A DNA stretch of 64,000 nt, from contig NZ_FTOM01000001.1 of the NCBI RefSeq assembly GCF_900156695.1, positions 863,646 through 927,645 of the forward strand, read 5' to 3'. The stretch is from Phaeovulum vinaykumarii (lineage in GTDB: Bacteria; Pseudomonadota; Alphaproteobacteria; Rhodobacterales; Rhodobacteraceae). Of the stretch, positions 44,289 through 53,970 are shown one piece after another. Under the pieces are notes generated by a model, which was given only the letters and a program-made list of their open reading frames with translations, did not search any database and was not told the origin of the DNA. A program made the translations under genes and the position numbers. The number at the start of each line of letters is the position of its first letter. Position 1 is the first letter of the stretch.

Positions 44289-44870
44289 ATGAAATCTGCC
44301 TTTTCAGATAATAGGCCATTTCTGGTGGGGCTGGGCGGAAACCTGCCCAACGGAGCATCACAGATCCGCGAGACCCTGACCTTCGCGCTGGCGCAGATGC
44401 CGGCGCGCGGCCTCTTTCCCACCGTGATCAGCCGCTTTTTCCGGACGCCCGCCTACCCGCCCGGTTCGGGCCCCGATTTCGTCAATGCCTGCGCGGTGCT
44501 GCGGGCGCCGGGGCTGGCGCCGGCCGAGGTGCTGGCGCGGCTGCACGCGATCGAGGCCGAGGCCGGGCGTCAGCGGCAGCGGCGCTGGGGGCCGCGCACG
44601 CTGGATCTGGACCTGCTGGGCGCGGGGGATCTGATCCTGCCCGACGTCGCGGGCCAGGCCGAATGGATGAACCTGCCCGCCGCCGCGCAGATGCAGGCCG
44701 CCCCCGACCGGCTGATCCTGCCGCATCCGCGCCTTCAGGACCGCGCCTTCGTGCTGGTGCCGCTGGCCGAGATCGCCGCCCATTGGCGCCACCCGCTCCT
44801 GGGCCGGAGCGTGGCCGAGATGTGCGCCGCCCTTCCCGCGGCCGAAAAAGCGGCAATCCGCCCGCTTTGA
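44289..44870 (+). CDS. folK: 2-Amino-4-hydroxy-6-hydroxymethyldihydropteridine pyrophosphokinase
   Basis: FolK transfers pyrophosphate from ATP to 6-hydroxymethyl-dihydropterin in folate synthesis. The 193-residue protein has [11 protein letters not shown] at the N-terminus, a [23 protein letters not shown] block and the family signature [12 protein letters not shown] with Mg-binding aspartates, then [21 protein letters not shown] lies 8 bp before ATG 44289. Two gacgtc hexamers (44247-44252 and 44272-44277) lie in the divergent promoter region. Confidence 0.94.
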   Translation: MKSAFSDNRPFLVGLGGNLPNGASQIRETLTFALAQMPARGLFPTVISRFFRTPAYPPGSGPDFVNACAVLRAPGLAPAEVLARLHAIEAEAGRQRQRRWGPRTLDLDLLGAGDLILPDVAGQAEWMNLPAAAQMQAAPDRLILPHPRLQDRAFVLVPLAEIAAHWRHPLLGRSVAEMCAALPAAEKAAIRPL

Positions 44871-44895
44871 CGGCCGGTTTCGCGGCACTCGGCGC

Positions 44896-44924
44896 TTGTC
44901 AAGAGGGCGCTGAAGGCTTAGATA
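44896..44924 (+). promoter_or_regulatory. Candidate rpoZ promoter
   Basis: TTGTCA at 44896-44901 and TAGATA at 44919-44924 are spaced by 17 bp, 34 bp before the rpoZ start. The -35 box is a good match; the -10 is weaker. Confidence 0.42.
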
Positions 44925-44958
44925 GGCCACTCACCCCGCCCCCCGGAAGGAGCATCAC

Positions 44959-45315
44959 ATGGCCCGCGTGACGGTTGAAGATTGCGTTGACAAGGTCCCG
45001 AACCGGTTCGAACTGGTGATGCTGGCCGCCCATCGCGCGCGCGAAGTGGCCGCCGGTGCGCCGCTGACGGTGGAGCGTGACAACGACAAGAACCCCGTCG
45101 TTGCGCTGCGCGAGATCGCCGAGGAAACCCAATCGGCCGACGACCTGCGCGAACGTCTGATCGAATCGCATCAGACCCAGATCGAGGTCGACGAACCCGA
45201 GGACGATCAGATGTCGCTGCTGATGTCGGGCGAAGCCGCCGACCGCCCCGCCGAGGACGACATGTCCGAAGAGCGCATGCTGCGCGCGCTGATGGAAGCC
45301 CAGGGCCGCGAATAA
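44959..45315 (+). CDS. rpoZ: RNA polymerase omega subunit
   Basis: The 118-residue protein begins [20 protein letters not shown] and continues [12 protein letters not shown], the conserved omega core that clamps the beta' subunit, followed by the acidic C-terminal extension common in alphaproteobacteria. AAGGAG precedes ATG 44959 at normal spacing. The (p)ppGpp synthetase gene follows after 21 bp, the widespread rpoZ-rel/spoT pairing; omega contributes to a ppGpp site on RNA polymerase. Confidence 0.96.
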   Translation: MARVTVEDCVDKVPNRFELVMLAAHRAREVAAGAPLTVERDNDKNPVVALREIAEETQSADDLRERLIESHQTQIEVDEPEDDQMSLLMSGEAADRPAEDDMSEERMLRALMEAQGRE

Positions 45316-45336
45316 GGCGCCCCCGACAGGAAAGGC

Positions 45337-47466
45337 GTGCGGACGGGAATGATCGACGTCGAGGATCTGGTCGCGCTCGTCCGCAACTATAACCCGCGCA
45401 CCAATGCCGATCTGATCCGCCGGGCCTATGATTACGGCCTGCGGATGCATGACGGGCAATTCCGCAAGTCCGGCGAGCCCTATTTCACCCATCCCGTCGC
45501 CGTTGCCGCCATCCTGACCGAACAGCGGCTGGACGACGCGACCATCGTCACCGCCCTTCTGCACGACACGATCGAGGACACGCGCTCGACCTACACCGAG
45601 GTCGAGGGGCTCTTCGGGCATGACGTGGCCGAGCTGGTCGATGGCGTCACCAAGCTGACCAACCTTCAGCTGTCCTCTTCCGAAAGCAAGCAGGCCGAGA
45701 ATTTCCGCAAGCTGTTCATGGCCATGTCCAAGGATCTGCGGGTGATCCTGGTCAAGCTGGCCGACCGGCTGCACAACATGCGCACCATCCGGTCGATGCG
45801 CCCCGAGAAACAGGCGCAGAAGGCCCGCGAGACCATGGAGATCTATGCGCCGCTGGCCGGGCGCATGGGCATGCAATGGATGCGCGAGGAGCTTGAGGAT
45901 CTGAGCTTCAAGGTGCTGAACCCCGAGGCCCGCACCTCGATCATCCGCCGGTTCGTCACGCTCCAGCGCGAGACCGGCGACCTGATCCCCAGGATCACCG
46001 CCGATATCCGCGCCGAGATGGACCGCGCCGGCATCGAGGCCGATGTCTTCGGCCGCGCCAAGCGCCCCTATTCGATCTGGCGCAAGATGGAGGAAAAGCA
46101 GCTTTCCTTCTCGTCGCTGTCCGACATCTACGGCTTTCGCGTCATCACCCGCACCGAGGCCGATTGCTACCGCGTGCTGGGCGTCATCCACCAGCGCTGG
46201 CGGGCGGTGCCGGGCCGGTTCAAGGATTACATCAGCCAGCCCAAGTCGAACGGCTATCGCTCGATCCACACCACCGTCTCGGGCCGCGACGGCGTGCGCG
46301 TCGAGGTGCAGATCCGCACCCGCCAGATGCACGAGGTCGCCGAATCGGGCGTGGCGGCGCATTGGTCCTACCGCGAGGGGGTGCGCGCCCAGAACCCCTT
46401 TGCCGTCGATCCCGCGAAATGGATCGCCACGCTGACCGAACGCTTCCAGGAAGGCGACAACGACGAATTCCTCGAGAACGTGAAGCTCGAGATGTATTCC
46501 GATCAGGTGTTCTGCTTCACCCCCAAGGGCGACGTGGTGAAGCTGCCCAAGGGCGCCACGCCGATCGACTATGCCTACGCGATCCACACCCGGATCGGCA
46601 ATTCCTGCGTCGGCGCCAAGGTGGACGGGATCCGCGTGCCGCTGTGGACCCGGCTCAAGAACGGCCAGGCGGTCGAGATCATCACCGCCGCGGGCCAGCG
46701 CCCGCAGGCCAGCTGGCTTGACATCGTGGTGACCGGCCGCGCCAAGGGGGCGATCCGCAAATCCCTGCGCGAGGAAGACCGCACCCGCTTCATCAAGCTG
46801 GGCACCGAACTGGTGCGCGTGGCCTTCGAACATGTGGGCCGCAAGGTCACCGACAAGGCGCTGCGCACCGCGGCCAAGACGCTGGGCGTGGGCGACCCCG
46901 ACGAGCTTCTGGCGCGGATCGGATCGGCCGAGATGACCGCGCGCGAGGTGATCGAGACGCTCTATCCCGAGCTGGCCTCGCGCCCGGACGACGAGATCGA
47001 CACCGCCCGCGCGGTGCTGGGCCTGGCCGCCGACCAGACCTTCCGCCGCGCCGCATGCTGCCAGCCGCTGCCCGGCGAGCGGATCATCGGCATCACCTAT
47101 CGCGGCAAGGGCGTCGTCATCCACGCCGCCGATTGCCCCGCGCTGGCCGATTTCGAGGAACAGCCCGAACGCTGGGTCGACCTGCACTGGCATTCCGGGC
47201 GCCATCCGGCCGAATACAGCGTCAGCCTGGATCTGACCATCGCCAATGATGCCGGGGTTCTGGGACATCTGTGCACCTTGATCGGAACCCAGAAGGCGAA
47301 TATTTCCAACCTGCACTTCGTCGATCGCAAACCGGATTATTACTCTTTGGAGCTAGAAGTCGAGTTGCGCGACGTGGAGCATCTGCACAACCTGTTGACG
47401 GCGCTCGAGGCGGAGAGCGACGTGGCGCAGGTGGAAAGGCACCGGGATCTCGCGCGCAAACCCTGA
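45337..47466 (+). CDS. Bifunctional (p)ppGpp synthetase/hydrolase (Rel/SpoT)
   Basis: The 709-residue stringent-response enzyme has an HD hydrolase domain (His76-Asp77 in ALLHDTIED), a synthetase domain (SDIYGFRVITR and NGYRSIHTTV near 300), a TGS domain (VFCFTPKGDVVKLPKGATPIDYAYAIH), a zinc-finger-like region with ACCQPLPGERIIG and a C-terminal ACT domain. Both catalytic domains look intact, as expected for the single Rel of alphaproteobacteria. GTG 45337 has AGGAAAGG just upstream; the in-frame ATG 45349 (MIDVEDLV) is an equally plausible start. It is co-transcribed with rpoZ. Confidence 0.94.
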   Translation: MRTGMIDVEDLVALVRNYNPRTNADLIRRAYDYGLRMHDGQFRKSGEPYFTHPVAVAAILTEQRLDDATIVTALLHDTIEDTRSTYTEVEGLFGHDVAELVDGVTKLTNLQLSSSESKQAENFRKLFMAMSKDLRVILVKLADRLHNMRTIRSMRPEKQAQKARETMEIYAPLAGRMGMQWMREELEDLSFKVLNPEARTSIIRRFVTLQRETGDLIPRITADIRAEMDRAGIEADVFGRAKRPYSIWRKMEEKQLSFSSLSDIYGFRVITRTEADCYRVLGVIHQRWRAVPGRFKDYISQPKSNGYRSIHTTVSGRDGVRVEVQIRTRQMHEVAESGVAAHWSYREGVRAQNPFAVDPAKWIATLTERFQEGDNDEFLENVKLEMYSDQVFCFTPKGDVVKLPKGATPIDYAYAIHTRIGNSCVGAKVDGIRVPLWTRLKNGQAVEIITAAGQRPQASWLDIVVTGRAKGAIRKSLREEDRTRFIKLGTELVRVAFEHVGRKVTDKALRTAAKTLGVGDPDELLARIGSAEMTAREVIETLYPELASRPDDEIDTARAVLGLAADQTFRRAACCQPLPGERIIGITYRGKGVVIHAADCPALADFEEQPERWVDLHWHSGRHPAEYSVSLDLTIANDAGVLGHLCTLIGTQKANISNLHFVDRKPDYYSLELEVELRDVEHLHNLLTALEAESDVAQVERHRDLARKP

Positions 47467-47502
47467 GGGCAGGAGTGTCCCCTGGGCATGGAAGGATAGA
47501 AC

Positions 47503-48213
47503 TTGGTCTTCAAGAGGCGCGACCCACGACCGCTGCATCGGGTTCTGACCGAGGTCTTCTGGCCCCGTGGTGGCTGGACGCGCGCGGCCTATTACATCAC
47601 CCACAGAATTCGCCGGCTGCCCGACACGCCGCACCGCATCGCGCGCGGGGTGCTGGCCGGGGTGCTGACCTCGTTCACGCCGCTCTTCGGGTTCCATTTC
47701 CTGACCGCGGCGGCCATCGCCTGGGTGATCCGCGGCAATATCCTGGCGGCGCTGATCGCAACCTTCTTCGGCAATCCGCTGACCTTCCCGGTCATCGCCT
47801 ATGTCGCGATGTGGCTGGGCAAGTGGATGCTGGGCGGGCAATATTCGGTCGAGCATCAGGATACGCTGCTCGAGGCCTTCATGGCCGCGGGCTATGACAT
47901 CCAGCACAATGCCGTGGCCATCTTCACCGATGATCCCACCCGCTGGGGCGGGCTGGCGCGGTTCTTCCCGGATGTGTTCCTGCCCTATCTGGTGGGCGGG
48001 CTGATCCCCGGCCTGATCGCGGGGCTGATCTGTCACCGGCTGACCTTGCCGCTGATCCTGGCCTATCAGAACCGCCGCCGCACGCGCCTGAAGGAACGTT
48101 TCGAGAAGCTGAAGGCGCGGCTGGCGCAGAAGGCCGAGGACGCCGAGGCGCGCCCAGCATCCGAGGGCACCGCACCTTTGCACCGCAAGTCGCCCGAAAC
48201 GCCCCCGCTCTGA
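47503..48213 (+). CDS. DUF2062 membrane protein with TTG start
   Basis: The 236-residue protein has the DUF2062 core: RIARGVLAGVLTSFTPLFGFHF followed by hydrophobic helices and the FFGNPLTFPVIAY motif, and a second membrane region near 165-190. The C-terminus is charged with a short coiled coil. TTG 47503 is preceded by AAGGA at 6 bp and gives the start MVFKRRDPRP that is usual for this family in Rhodobacteraceae, so the rare start codon is credible. It follows rel after 36 bp. Function unknown. Confidence 0.85.
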   Translation: MVFKRRDPRPLHRVLTEVFWPRGGWTRAAYYITHRIRRLPDTPHRIARGVLAGVLTSFTPLFGFHFLTAAAIAWVIRGNILAALIATFFGNPLTFPVIAYVAMWLGKWMLGGQYSVEHQDTLLEAFMAAGYDIQHNAVAIFTDDPTRWGGLARFFPDVFLPYLVGGLIPGLIAGLICHRLTLPLILAYQNRRRTRLKERFEKLKARLAQKAEDAEARPASEGTAPLHRKSPETPPL

Positions 48214-48231
48214 GACACCGACGCGGGCCGC

Positions 48232-48260
48232 CCCCGGTTCTGGCGACCCCGGTTCTGGCG
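48232..48260. repeat. Two 14-bp direct repeats after the DUF2062 gene
   Basis: ccccggttctggcg occurs at 48232-48245 and 48247-48260, separated by one base, between two convergent genes. Confidence 0.8.
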
Positions 48261-48298
48261 CCCCCTCCCCCGCGGTCCGGGCGTCGGGACGGCGGGGC

Positions 48299-49432
48299 TC
48301 AGTCGGCGGCGTTTGCGACGCCGACGCTGGTCCCCAGAAGCCCAAGGATCGAGCGCGCCGAGACCACCGGCGATTCGGTCGCCAGCACCAAATCGCGCGG
48401 TTCGATCGGGAAATTCTGCGCCGAGAACAGCCCGTCTGCGCTGGTCAGATCCATCGAGAACACGACCCGCGCATGTTCGGGCGCAACCGGCAACGGCGCG
48501 TCGGGCCCCGCTTCGGGACGCGGCTGCACCACCTCGGGGGCATATTCGCGCAAGATCAGCACGCCCTTGGCATTGGCGCGATTATCGGCCAGCCCGCCCG
48601 CGATCGTCACCGCCTCGAGCGCCGAGATCCGGTCCTTGGCAAAGGGCACCAGCTCCTCGCGGGCCTGCGCGCCCATGGCCACGAAATAGCGCCGGTCCTT
48701 TTCGACGATCAGCTTGTCGCCGGCACGCAGCGCAGTATCGCGGCGCGGGTCTTCGGACAATTCGTCCAGCGAGCTGATGTAGACCCGCCCGCCGCGGATC
48801 AGCCGCACCTGCGGGTTTTCGAGGCCGGGCGCGACGCCCCCGCCCTGCGCGATGGCGCCCAGCACGGTGATCGAACGGTCGGTCAGCGGCACCGAACCGG
48901 GCCGGGCCACCCCGCTGACCAGATCGACGGCATTCTTCGGGCCCGGCGTCACGCTCAGCTGCACCTGGGCGGCGGGGATCAGCTCTTCCAGCCGCTCCTG
49001 GATGGCGGCGCGGGCGTGCTGGGGCGACATGCCGGCCACGCGCATCTCGCCGACATAGGGCACGAAGATGCGCCCGCTGGCCGACACGATCGAGGGTTGC
49101 AGCGGCGTCGAGGGCTGCCCCGCCCCGGTCAGAAGAGAATTCTCGTCGTTTTCCCAGACCGCGATTTCCACGCGGTCGCCCCGGGTGATGATCAGCCCAT
49201 CCGCCCCGCGGCTGTGCCCCGGCCAGACGCGCCGTTCATGGTGCAGCCCGGCGGGCCAATCCTTGAGGACGGCCAGAAAGTCACGGTCGATGGCGTAATG
49301 GGCAAATCCCGCCTCGGCGGCGTCCTTGCCGCGCAGCACCTCGGAGCGGAGCGCGGCCCCCCGCGGCAGGCTGCATCCCGCAACCACGAAGGCAGCACCC
49401 GCGGCCAGAACCGCACGACGATTTGGCATCAT
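48299..49432 (-). CDS. Polysaccharide export outer-membrane lipoprotein (Wza/KpsD/BexD-like)
   Basis: The 377-residue protein starts with a twin-arginine-flanked hydrophobic signal and a lipobox VVAGC (lipidated Cys20). The mature part has a poly_export domain (ITRGDRVEIAVWENDENSLL near residue 80 and GRIFVPYVGEMRVAGMSPQHARAAIQ near 120) and SLBB-like repeats. Such proteins form the outer-membrane channel for capsule and exopolysaccharide. It is the likely partner of the KpsT/E/M-type exporter 18 kb away. GGGGAGG lies about 9 bp before ATG 49432; an in-frame ATG 24 bp upstream is possible. Confidence 0.87.
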   Translation of the reverse strand: MMPNRRAVLAAGAAFVVAGCSLPRGAALRSEVLRGKDAAEAGFAHYAIDRDFLAVLKDWPAGLHHERRVWPGHSRGADGLIITRGDRVEIAVWENDENSLLTGAGQPSTPLQPSIVSASGRIFVPYVGEMRVAGMSPQHARAAIQERLEELIPAAQVQLSVTPGPKNAVDLVSGVARPGSVPLTDRSITVLGAIAQGGGVAPGLENPQVRLIRGGRVYISSLDELSEDPRRDTALRAGDKLIVEKDRRYFVAMGAQAREELVPFAKDRISALEAVTIAGGLADNRANAKGVLILREYAPEVVQPRPEAGPDAPLPVAPEHARVVFSMDLTSADGLFSAQNFPIEPRDLVLATESPVVSARSILGLLGTSVGVANAAD

Positions 49433-49575
49433 TCGGACTGCCTCCCCCGATCGCATGACCTGATCGACCCCCCCAGGGTCCGTCCCGGTATGCGTAGATT
49501 ATGCCCCTGATACAAGGCGCGAATGGCGCCCGCGAGGGGTCGGAGGCAGGTCTGTCGTCAAACGTGTCCTGAAGG

Positions 49576-49917
49576 TCACCCGGACAGGCCCGGTTCGTCC
49601 AGAAGCGTGCGCCCCTCGCGGCTCTCGATCTCGAGCACCCACAGATCGGGATCGCGCGCCCGCGACCGCGCGATCCGGGCGTCGATCTCGGCCTCGGGGG
49701 CATCCGCGATACAGACCCAGGCGCGGGTGTCGGCGAACGGGTCATACTGGCGTTCATGCAGCTGCGCGGTGCCGTCAAGGCGCGCGCATTTGACCATCAC
49801 CGCGCCGGCCGTGTCATCGCCCCGCGCGGTCACATAGGCCGGGATCGCGGCCGCCTGCAACCGCGCCAGATAGGCCGCGACCCACAGGCCCGCCGCCAGC
49901 CGCGGCTCAGTCGCCAT
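49576..49917 (-). CDS. DUF1491 family protein
   Basis: The 113-residue protein matches the small DUF1491 family found next to era in many alphaproteobacteria: LAAGLWVAAYLARLQAAAIPAYVTARGD at the N-terminus, AVMVKCARLDGTAQLHER in the middle and DPDLWVLEIESREGRTLLDE at the end. ATG 49915-49917 overlaps the 3' end of era by 11 bp, so it is translated from the same operon. Function unknown. Confidence 0.85.
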   Translation of the reverse strand: MATEPRLAAGLWVAAYLARLQAAAIPAYVTARGDDTAGAVMVKCARLDGTAQLHERQYDPFADTRAWVCIADAPEAEIDARIARSRARDPDLWVLEIESREGRTLLDEPGLSG

Positions 49918-50851
49918 CGCGGAAGTCGAGGCCCATCTCGGAATAGCGCTCGGCCTCATTGAGCCAGTTCTCGCGCAGCTTGACCTGGATGAACAGATGC
50001 ACCTTGCGGTCCAGGAACTGGCACAGATCCGTGCGCGCGGCCTGGCCCACGGCCTTGATCGTCTCGCCCTTGTGGCCCAGCACGATGCCCTTGTGCCCTT
50101 CGCGCGCGACATAGACGATCTGGTCGATCCGGGTCGAGCCGTCGGGGCGGTCTTCCCAGGCTTCGGTCTCGACGGTCAGCTGATAGGGCAATTCCTCGTG
50201 CAGCCGCAGGGTCAGCTTCTCGCGGGTGATCTCGGCGGCGATCATGCGCATCGGCAGGTCGGCGATCTGGTCCTCGGGGTAGAGCCAGGGGCTCTCGGGC
50301 ATCAGCCCGGCCAGCCAGCGGCGCAGGTCGTCGACGCCATAGCCCTTCTCGGCCGAGATCATGAAGGTGCGGCGGAATTCGAAGGCCGCGTTAAGCTCGG
50401 CCGAGAGGCCCAGCAGAACCTCGGCCTTGACCCGGTCGATCTTGTTGATGGCCAGCGCCACGGGGCGGTCGCCCACCTTCTCGCGCAGGCCCTCAAGGAT
50501 GCGCGTGACGCCCTCGGTCAGACCGCGGTGGGCCTCGACCAGCAGCACGACGACATCGGCATCGCCCGCGCCCCCCCAGGCCGCGGCGACCATGGCGCGG
50601 TCAAGCCGGCGGCGCGGACGGAAAAGGCCGGGCGTGTCCACGAAGACAAGCTGCGCGGCGCCCTCCATCGCCACGCCGCGGATGCGCGCGCGCGTGGTCT
50701 GCACCTTGTGCGTGACGATCGAGACCTTGGCCCCCACCATCCGGTTCAGCAGCGTGGACTTGCCGGCGTTGGGTTCGCCGATCAGCGCCACGAAGCCCGC
50801 GCGGGTGGGCGCGTCGGCGGGCAGGTCATCCACGGGGGTCGTCTCAGCCAT
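49907..50851 (-). CDS. era: GTPase Era
   Basis: Era is an essential GTPase acting in 16S rRNA maturation and 30S assembly. The 314-residue protein has the P-loop GEPNAGKS at 25-32, the G3 motif DTPGLF, the G4 motif NKIDRV and a C-terminal KH domain with [18 protein letters not shown]. Its start overlaps the end of rnc by 8 bp; the rnc-era pairing is widespread. Confidence 0.96.
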   Translation of the reverse strand: MAETTPVDDLPADAPTRAGFVALIGEPNAGKSTLLNRMVGAKVSIVTHKVQTTRARIRGVAMEGAAQLVFVDTPGLFRPRRRLDRAMVAAAWGGAGDADVVVLLVEAHRGLTEGVTRILEGLREKVGDRPVALAINKIDRVKAEVLLGLSAELNAAFEFRRTFMISAEKGYGVDDLRRWLAGLMPESPWLYPEDQIADLPMRMIAAEITREKLTLRLHEELPYQLTVETEAWEDRPDGSTRIDQIVYVAREGHKGIVLGHKGETIKAVGQAARTDLCQFLDRKVHLFIQVKLRENWLNEAERYSEMGLDFRDGD

Positions 50852-51533
50852 GCTTGGCCTCCAGCCGGTTCAGAAGCGTGCGCGCGGCGGCCTGTTCGGC
50901 GGCGCGCTTGGGCGCGGTGGTCGCCGTGGCGCTCTCGCCCGAGGACAGCCGCACCTCAACGGTGAACTGCGGGGCATGATCGGGCCCTTCGCGGCGCAAT
51001 TCAACATATTCGGGGCGCGCAAGGCCACGCGCCTGCGCCCATTCCTGAAGCGCGGTCTTGGCATCGCGCGACACGGTCTCGGCGGCATTCACCCGCGCCC
51101 CCCAGAGCCGCAGGATCAGATCCCGCGCCACGTCAAAGCCCGCATCCAGATAGACCGCGGCGATCACGGCTTCCATCGCGTCGCCCAGCAGCGCCTCCTT
51201 GCGCCGGCCGCCCGACATCATCTCGGACCGGCCCAGCCGCAACACGTCGCCCAGGCCGATCTCGCGGGCGATCTCGGCGCAGGTCTCCTTGCGCACCAGC
51301 GCGTTGAAGCGCGGCGCAAGCTGGCCTTCGGAGGCGGCGCGGTCGGCCTTCATCAGCGCCTCGGCCATCACCAGGCCCAGCACGCGGTCACCCAGGAATT
51401 CCAGCCGCTGGTTGTCGGGCCGCGCCTTGGTCGAGATCGACGAATGCGTCAGCGCGCGCGCCAGCAGCTCGGGACGCGTGAAGCTGTAGCCCAGGCGGCG
51501 GGCGAAATCCTCGGTATCGGCTGCGATCTTCAC
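50844..51533 (-). CDS. rnc: Ribonuclease III
   Basis: RNase III cleaves double-stranded RNA in rRNA and mRNA processing. The 229-residue protein has the endonuclease domain with ALTHSSIS and the signature [14 protein letters not shown] near residue 43, the [17 protein letters not shown] block near 113 and a C-terminal dsRNA-binding domain ([12 protein letters not shown]). It overlaps lepB by 4 bp and era by 8 bp. Confidence 0.96.
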   Translation of the reverse strand: MKIAADTEDFARRLGYSFTRPELLARALTHSSISTKARPDNQRLEFLGDRVLGLVMAEALMKADRAASEGQLAPRFNALVRKETCAEIAREIGLGDVLRLGRSEMMSGGRRKEALLGDAMEAVIAAVYLDAGFDVARDLILRLWGARVNAAETVSRDAKTALQEWAQARGLARPEYVELRREGPDHAPQFTVEVRLSSGESATATTAPKRAAEQAAARTLLNRLEAKHG

Positions 51534-52312
51534 TCGATTGCCTTGAAGAAACGGTCGGGACGCCAGGTCCAGACATAGAACAGCGACCGCCCCGCCGACG
51601 AGAACATGATCCGGTCGGCCCGCCCGATCAGATATTCGGCCGGCACGAAGCCCAGGCCGCCCGACGAGGCCGGGAAGCGGCTGTCCTCGGAATTGTCGCG
51701 GTTGTCGCCCATGAAGAAGTAATTGCCCGGCGGCACCAGGAATTCGGGCGTGTTGTCGGCCACCCAGAAGTCGGTGATGTTCAGGATCGAATGGGTGCGC
51801 CCGCCCGGCAGCGTCTCGAGCTCGCGCTCCTTCTGGCAGACGCCGCCGCGGCCCACCGGGTCATTGACGCAGCGGGGGATCAGCCCGTTGGGGCCCTGAA
51901 GATCCTTTTCCTCGGCGAACATGCCGCCGTCGGTCAGCGTGACCGGGGCGCCGTTGATGTGCAGCACGCCGTTGATCATCTGGATGCGGTCGCCCGGCAG
52001 GCCGATCAGGCGCTTGATGAAGTCGACCCCGCGGGTGGGATGGCGGAACACCACCACATCGCCGCGCTCGGGCTCGGAGGCCAGGATGCGCCCCGAGATC
52101 GGGCACATCGAGAACGGGCAGGAATGGCGCGAATAGCCATAGGCCATCTTGTTGACGAACAGGAAATCCCCGATCAGCAGCGTGTCCTTCATGCTGCCCG
52201 AGGGGATCCAGAACGGCTGGAAGAACAGCGTGCGGAAGACGCCCGCGATCAGGAGCGCGTAGACCACCGTCTTGACGGTCTCGATCAGACCTTCCTTCGC
52301 CGCATTTGCCAT
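51530..52312 (-). CDS. lepB: Signal peptidase I
   Basis: LepB removes Sec signal peptides in the periplasm. The 260-residue protein has one N-terminal membrane helix (about 15-31), the catalytic serine Ser40 in [11 protein letters not shown] and the general-base Lys100 in [12 protein letters not shown], plus the [13 protein letters not shown] block near 215. It overlaps rnc by 4 bp and lies 58 bp downstream of acpS. Confidence 0.96.
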   Translation of the reverse strand: MANAAKEGLIETVKTVVYALLIAGVFRTLFFQPFWIPSGSMKDTLLIGDFLFVNKMAYGYSRHSCPFSMCPISGRILASEPERGDVVVFRHPTRGVDFIKRLIGLPGDRIQMINGVLHINGAPVTLTDGGMFAEEKDLQGPNGLIPRCVNDPVGRGGVCQKERELETLPGGRTHSILNITDFWVADNTPEFLVPPGNYFFMGDNRDNSEDSRFPASSGGLGFVPAEYLIGRADRIMFSSAGRSLFYVWTWRPDRFFKAIE

Positions 52313-52370
52313 GAGATGCCCGCCTCTGCTGCCGATTGCGCGTTTCTCTGGCCCCTCGGAGGCCCGATTG

Positions 52371-52772
52371 TCAAGGAAGGGCGCGCGCCTCGATGACCAC
52401 GAAGGCCTGGGCCCAGGGGTGATCGTCGGTCAGCGTGACATGCACCACCGCTTCGTGGCCGGGCGGGGTCATCGCCTTCAGCCGTTCGGCCGCCCAGCCG
52501 GTCAGCGCCATCACCGGCTGGCCGGTGGGCAGGTTGGTGACGGCCATGTCCTTCCACGAGATGCCCATGCGCAGCCCCGTGCCCAGTGCCTTCGAGCAGG
52601 CCTCCTTGGCGGCCCAGCGCTTGGCATAGGTGCCGGGCGTGTCGGCGCGGGCCTCGGCCTTGGCGATCTCGGTGTCGGTGAAGACGCGGGTGCGGAACCG
52701 GTCGCCGAACCGTTCGAGCGTGCCGGCGATGCGCTCGATATTGGCCAGATCGGTGCCGACGCCCAGGATCAC
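52371..52772 (-). CDS. acpS: Holo-acyl-carrier-protein synthase
   Basis: AcpS transfers 4'-phosphopantetheine from CoA to acyl carrier protein. The 133-residue protein has the family motifs [12 protein letters not shown] (Asp8) and [16 protein letters not shown] (catalytic Glu near 58). Its ATG overlaps the pdxJ stop by 4 bp. Confidence 0.95.
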   Translation of the reverse strand: MILGVGTDLANIERIAGTLERFGDRFRTRVFTDTEIAKAEARADTPGTYAKRWAAKEACSKALGTGLRMGISWKDMAVTNLPTGQPVMALTGWAAERLKAMTPPGHEAVVHVTLTDDHPWAQAFVVIEARALP

Positions 52773-53527
52773 GCCGCGCCTCCGCGGGCCAGATCCATCT
52801 GCCGGCGCATTTCCGCGATGGCCGGGCCAAGGCCGATGAACACCGCCTCGGCGATCAGGAAATGCCCGATGTTGAGCTCGCGCACCTCGGGGAATGCGGC
52901 GATCGGCCCCACCGTGTCGAAGGTCAGCCCGTGGCCCGCGTGCACCTCAAGCCCCAGATCGGCCGCCCGTTTCGCCCCCTCGCGCAGCGCGGCCAGCTCG
53001 GCGTCGCGCGCCTCCTGTTGGCCCTCGGCATGCAGGTCGCAATAGGCCCCGGTGTGCAGCTCGACCACAGCGGCACCGGCGCGCGCAGCGGCCTCGATCT
53101 GGGCGGGCTGGTGGCCGATGAACAGCGACACGCGGATCCCGGCCTCGCGCAGGGGCGCAATGAAGCGCGTCATCCGCGCCTCGTCGCCGGCCACGTCCAG
53201 ACCGCCCTCGGTGGTGCGCTCCTGCCGGCGTTCGGGGACGATGCAGGCTGCATGGGGCACATGGCGCAGCGCGATCGCCTGCATCTCGTCGGTGGCGGCC
53301 ATCTCGAGATTGAGCGGACCGCGGAGCGCGCCCATCAGCCGCGCGATGTCGCTGTCGTGGATGTGGCGGCGATCCTCGCGCAGATGGGCGGTGATGCCGT
53401 CGGCGCCGGCTTCCTCGGCCAGGATCGCCGCGCGCACCGGATCGGGATAGGCCGAGCCGCGCGCGTTGCGGATGGTGGCCACGTGGTCGATATTCACGCC
53501 AAGGCGCAGCTCGGGGCTCTGGGTCAT
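52769..53527 (-). CDS. pdxJ: Pyridoxine 5'-phosphate synthase
   Basis: PdxJ condenses 1-deoxyxylulose 5-phosphate with 3-amino-2-oxopropyl phosphate in vitamin B6 synthesis. The 252-residue TIM-barrel protein starts [17 protein letters not shown] and has [14 protein letters not shown] near residue 50, [15 protein letters not shown] near 145 and [14 protein letters not shown] near 190. GGAGA lies 7 bp before ATG 53527. It is the first gene of the pdxJ-acpS-lepB-rnc-era-DUF1491 run on the minus strand. Confidence 0.96.
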   Translation of the reverse strand: MTQSPELRLGVNIDHVATIRNARGSAYPDPVRAAILAEEAGADGITAHLREDRRHIHDSDIARLMGALRGPLNLEMAATDEMQAIALRHVPHAACIVPERRQERTTEGGLDVAGDEARMTRFIAPLREAGIRVSLFIGHQPAQIEAAARAGAAVVELHTGAYCDLHAEGQQEARDAELAALREGAKRAADLGLEVHAGHGLTFDTVGPIAAFPEVRELNIGHFLIAEAVFIGLGPAIAEMRRQMDLARGGAA

Positions 53528-53645
53528 CGGGCGTCTCCTGATTTGCGCCGACCCTAGCGTGCGGCGCGCAAAGCTCAACGGGCAAAGCGCGCGCCGGGAT
53601 CACAGATCCGAGGGCATTCGCGGGCCGGGTGAGAAGCGGGCGATC

Positions 53646-53885
53646 TCAGCGCCGCGGGCCGTAGGTCTGCCAGGCCCAGATCAGCGCCATCGCGCCCAGG
53701 ACGGCGCCGACAAACCCCGCCATCCAGCCGGCCATGGCGATCAGCACCCGCAGAACCAGCCCGCCGACCAGCGCGCCCAGCACCCCGATGGCGATCGTCG
53801 TCGGCACGTCGGTATCCAGCCGCATGAAGCGCGTGGCCAGGAACCCCGCGGCCGCGCCCACGATCAGAAGCATCACGAATGACAT
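53646..53885 (-). CDS. Small GlsB/YeaQ/YmgE-like membrane protein
   Basis: The 79-residue protein is almost entirely hydrophobic with three helices and the glycine pattern LLIVGAAAGFLATRFM...AIGVLGALVGGLVL of the transglycosylase-associated/GlsB family. It ends with a short basic tail. Family members are often stress-induced, but no activity is established. Confidence 0.75.
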   Translation of the reverse strand: MSFVMLLIVGAAAGFLATRFMRLDTDVPTTIAIGVLGALVGGLVLRVLIAMAGWMAGFVGAVLGAMALIWAWQTYGPRR

Positions 53886-53970
53886 GGGAAAACCCTCCGC
53901 CGCCTGTCCCGGTGAATATGGGCCCTGGCCCCCTTCCGCCGCAAGGGCCGCGCCCTGCGATGGGCGCGCA

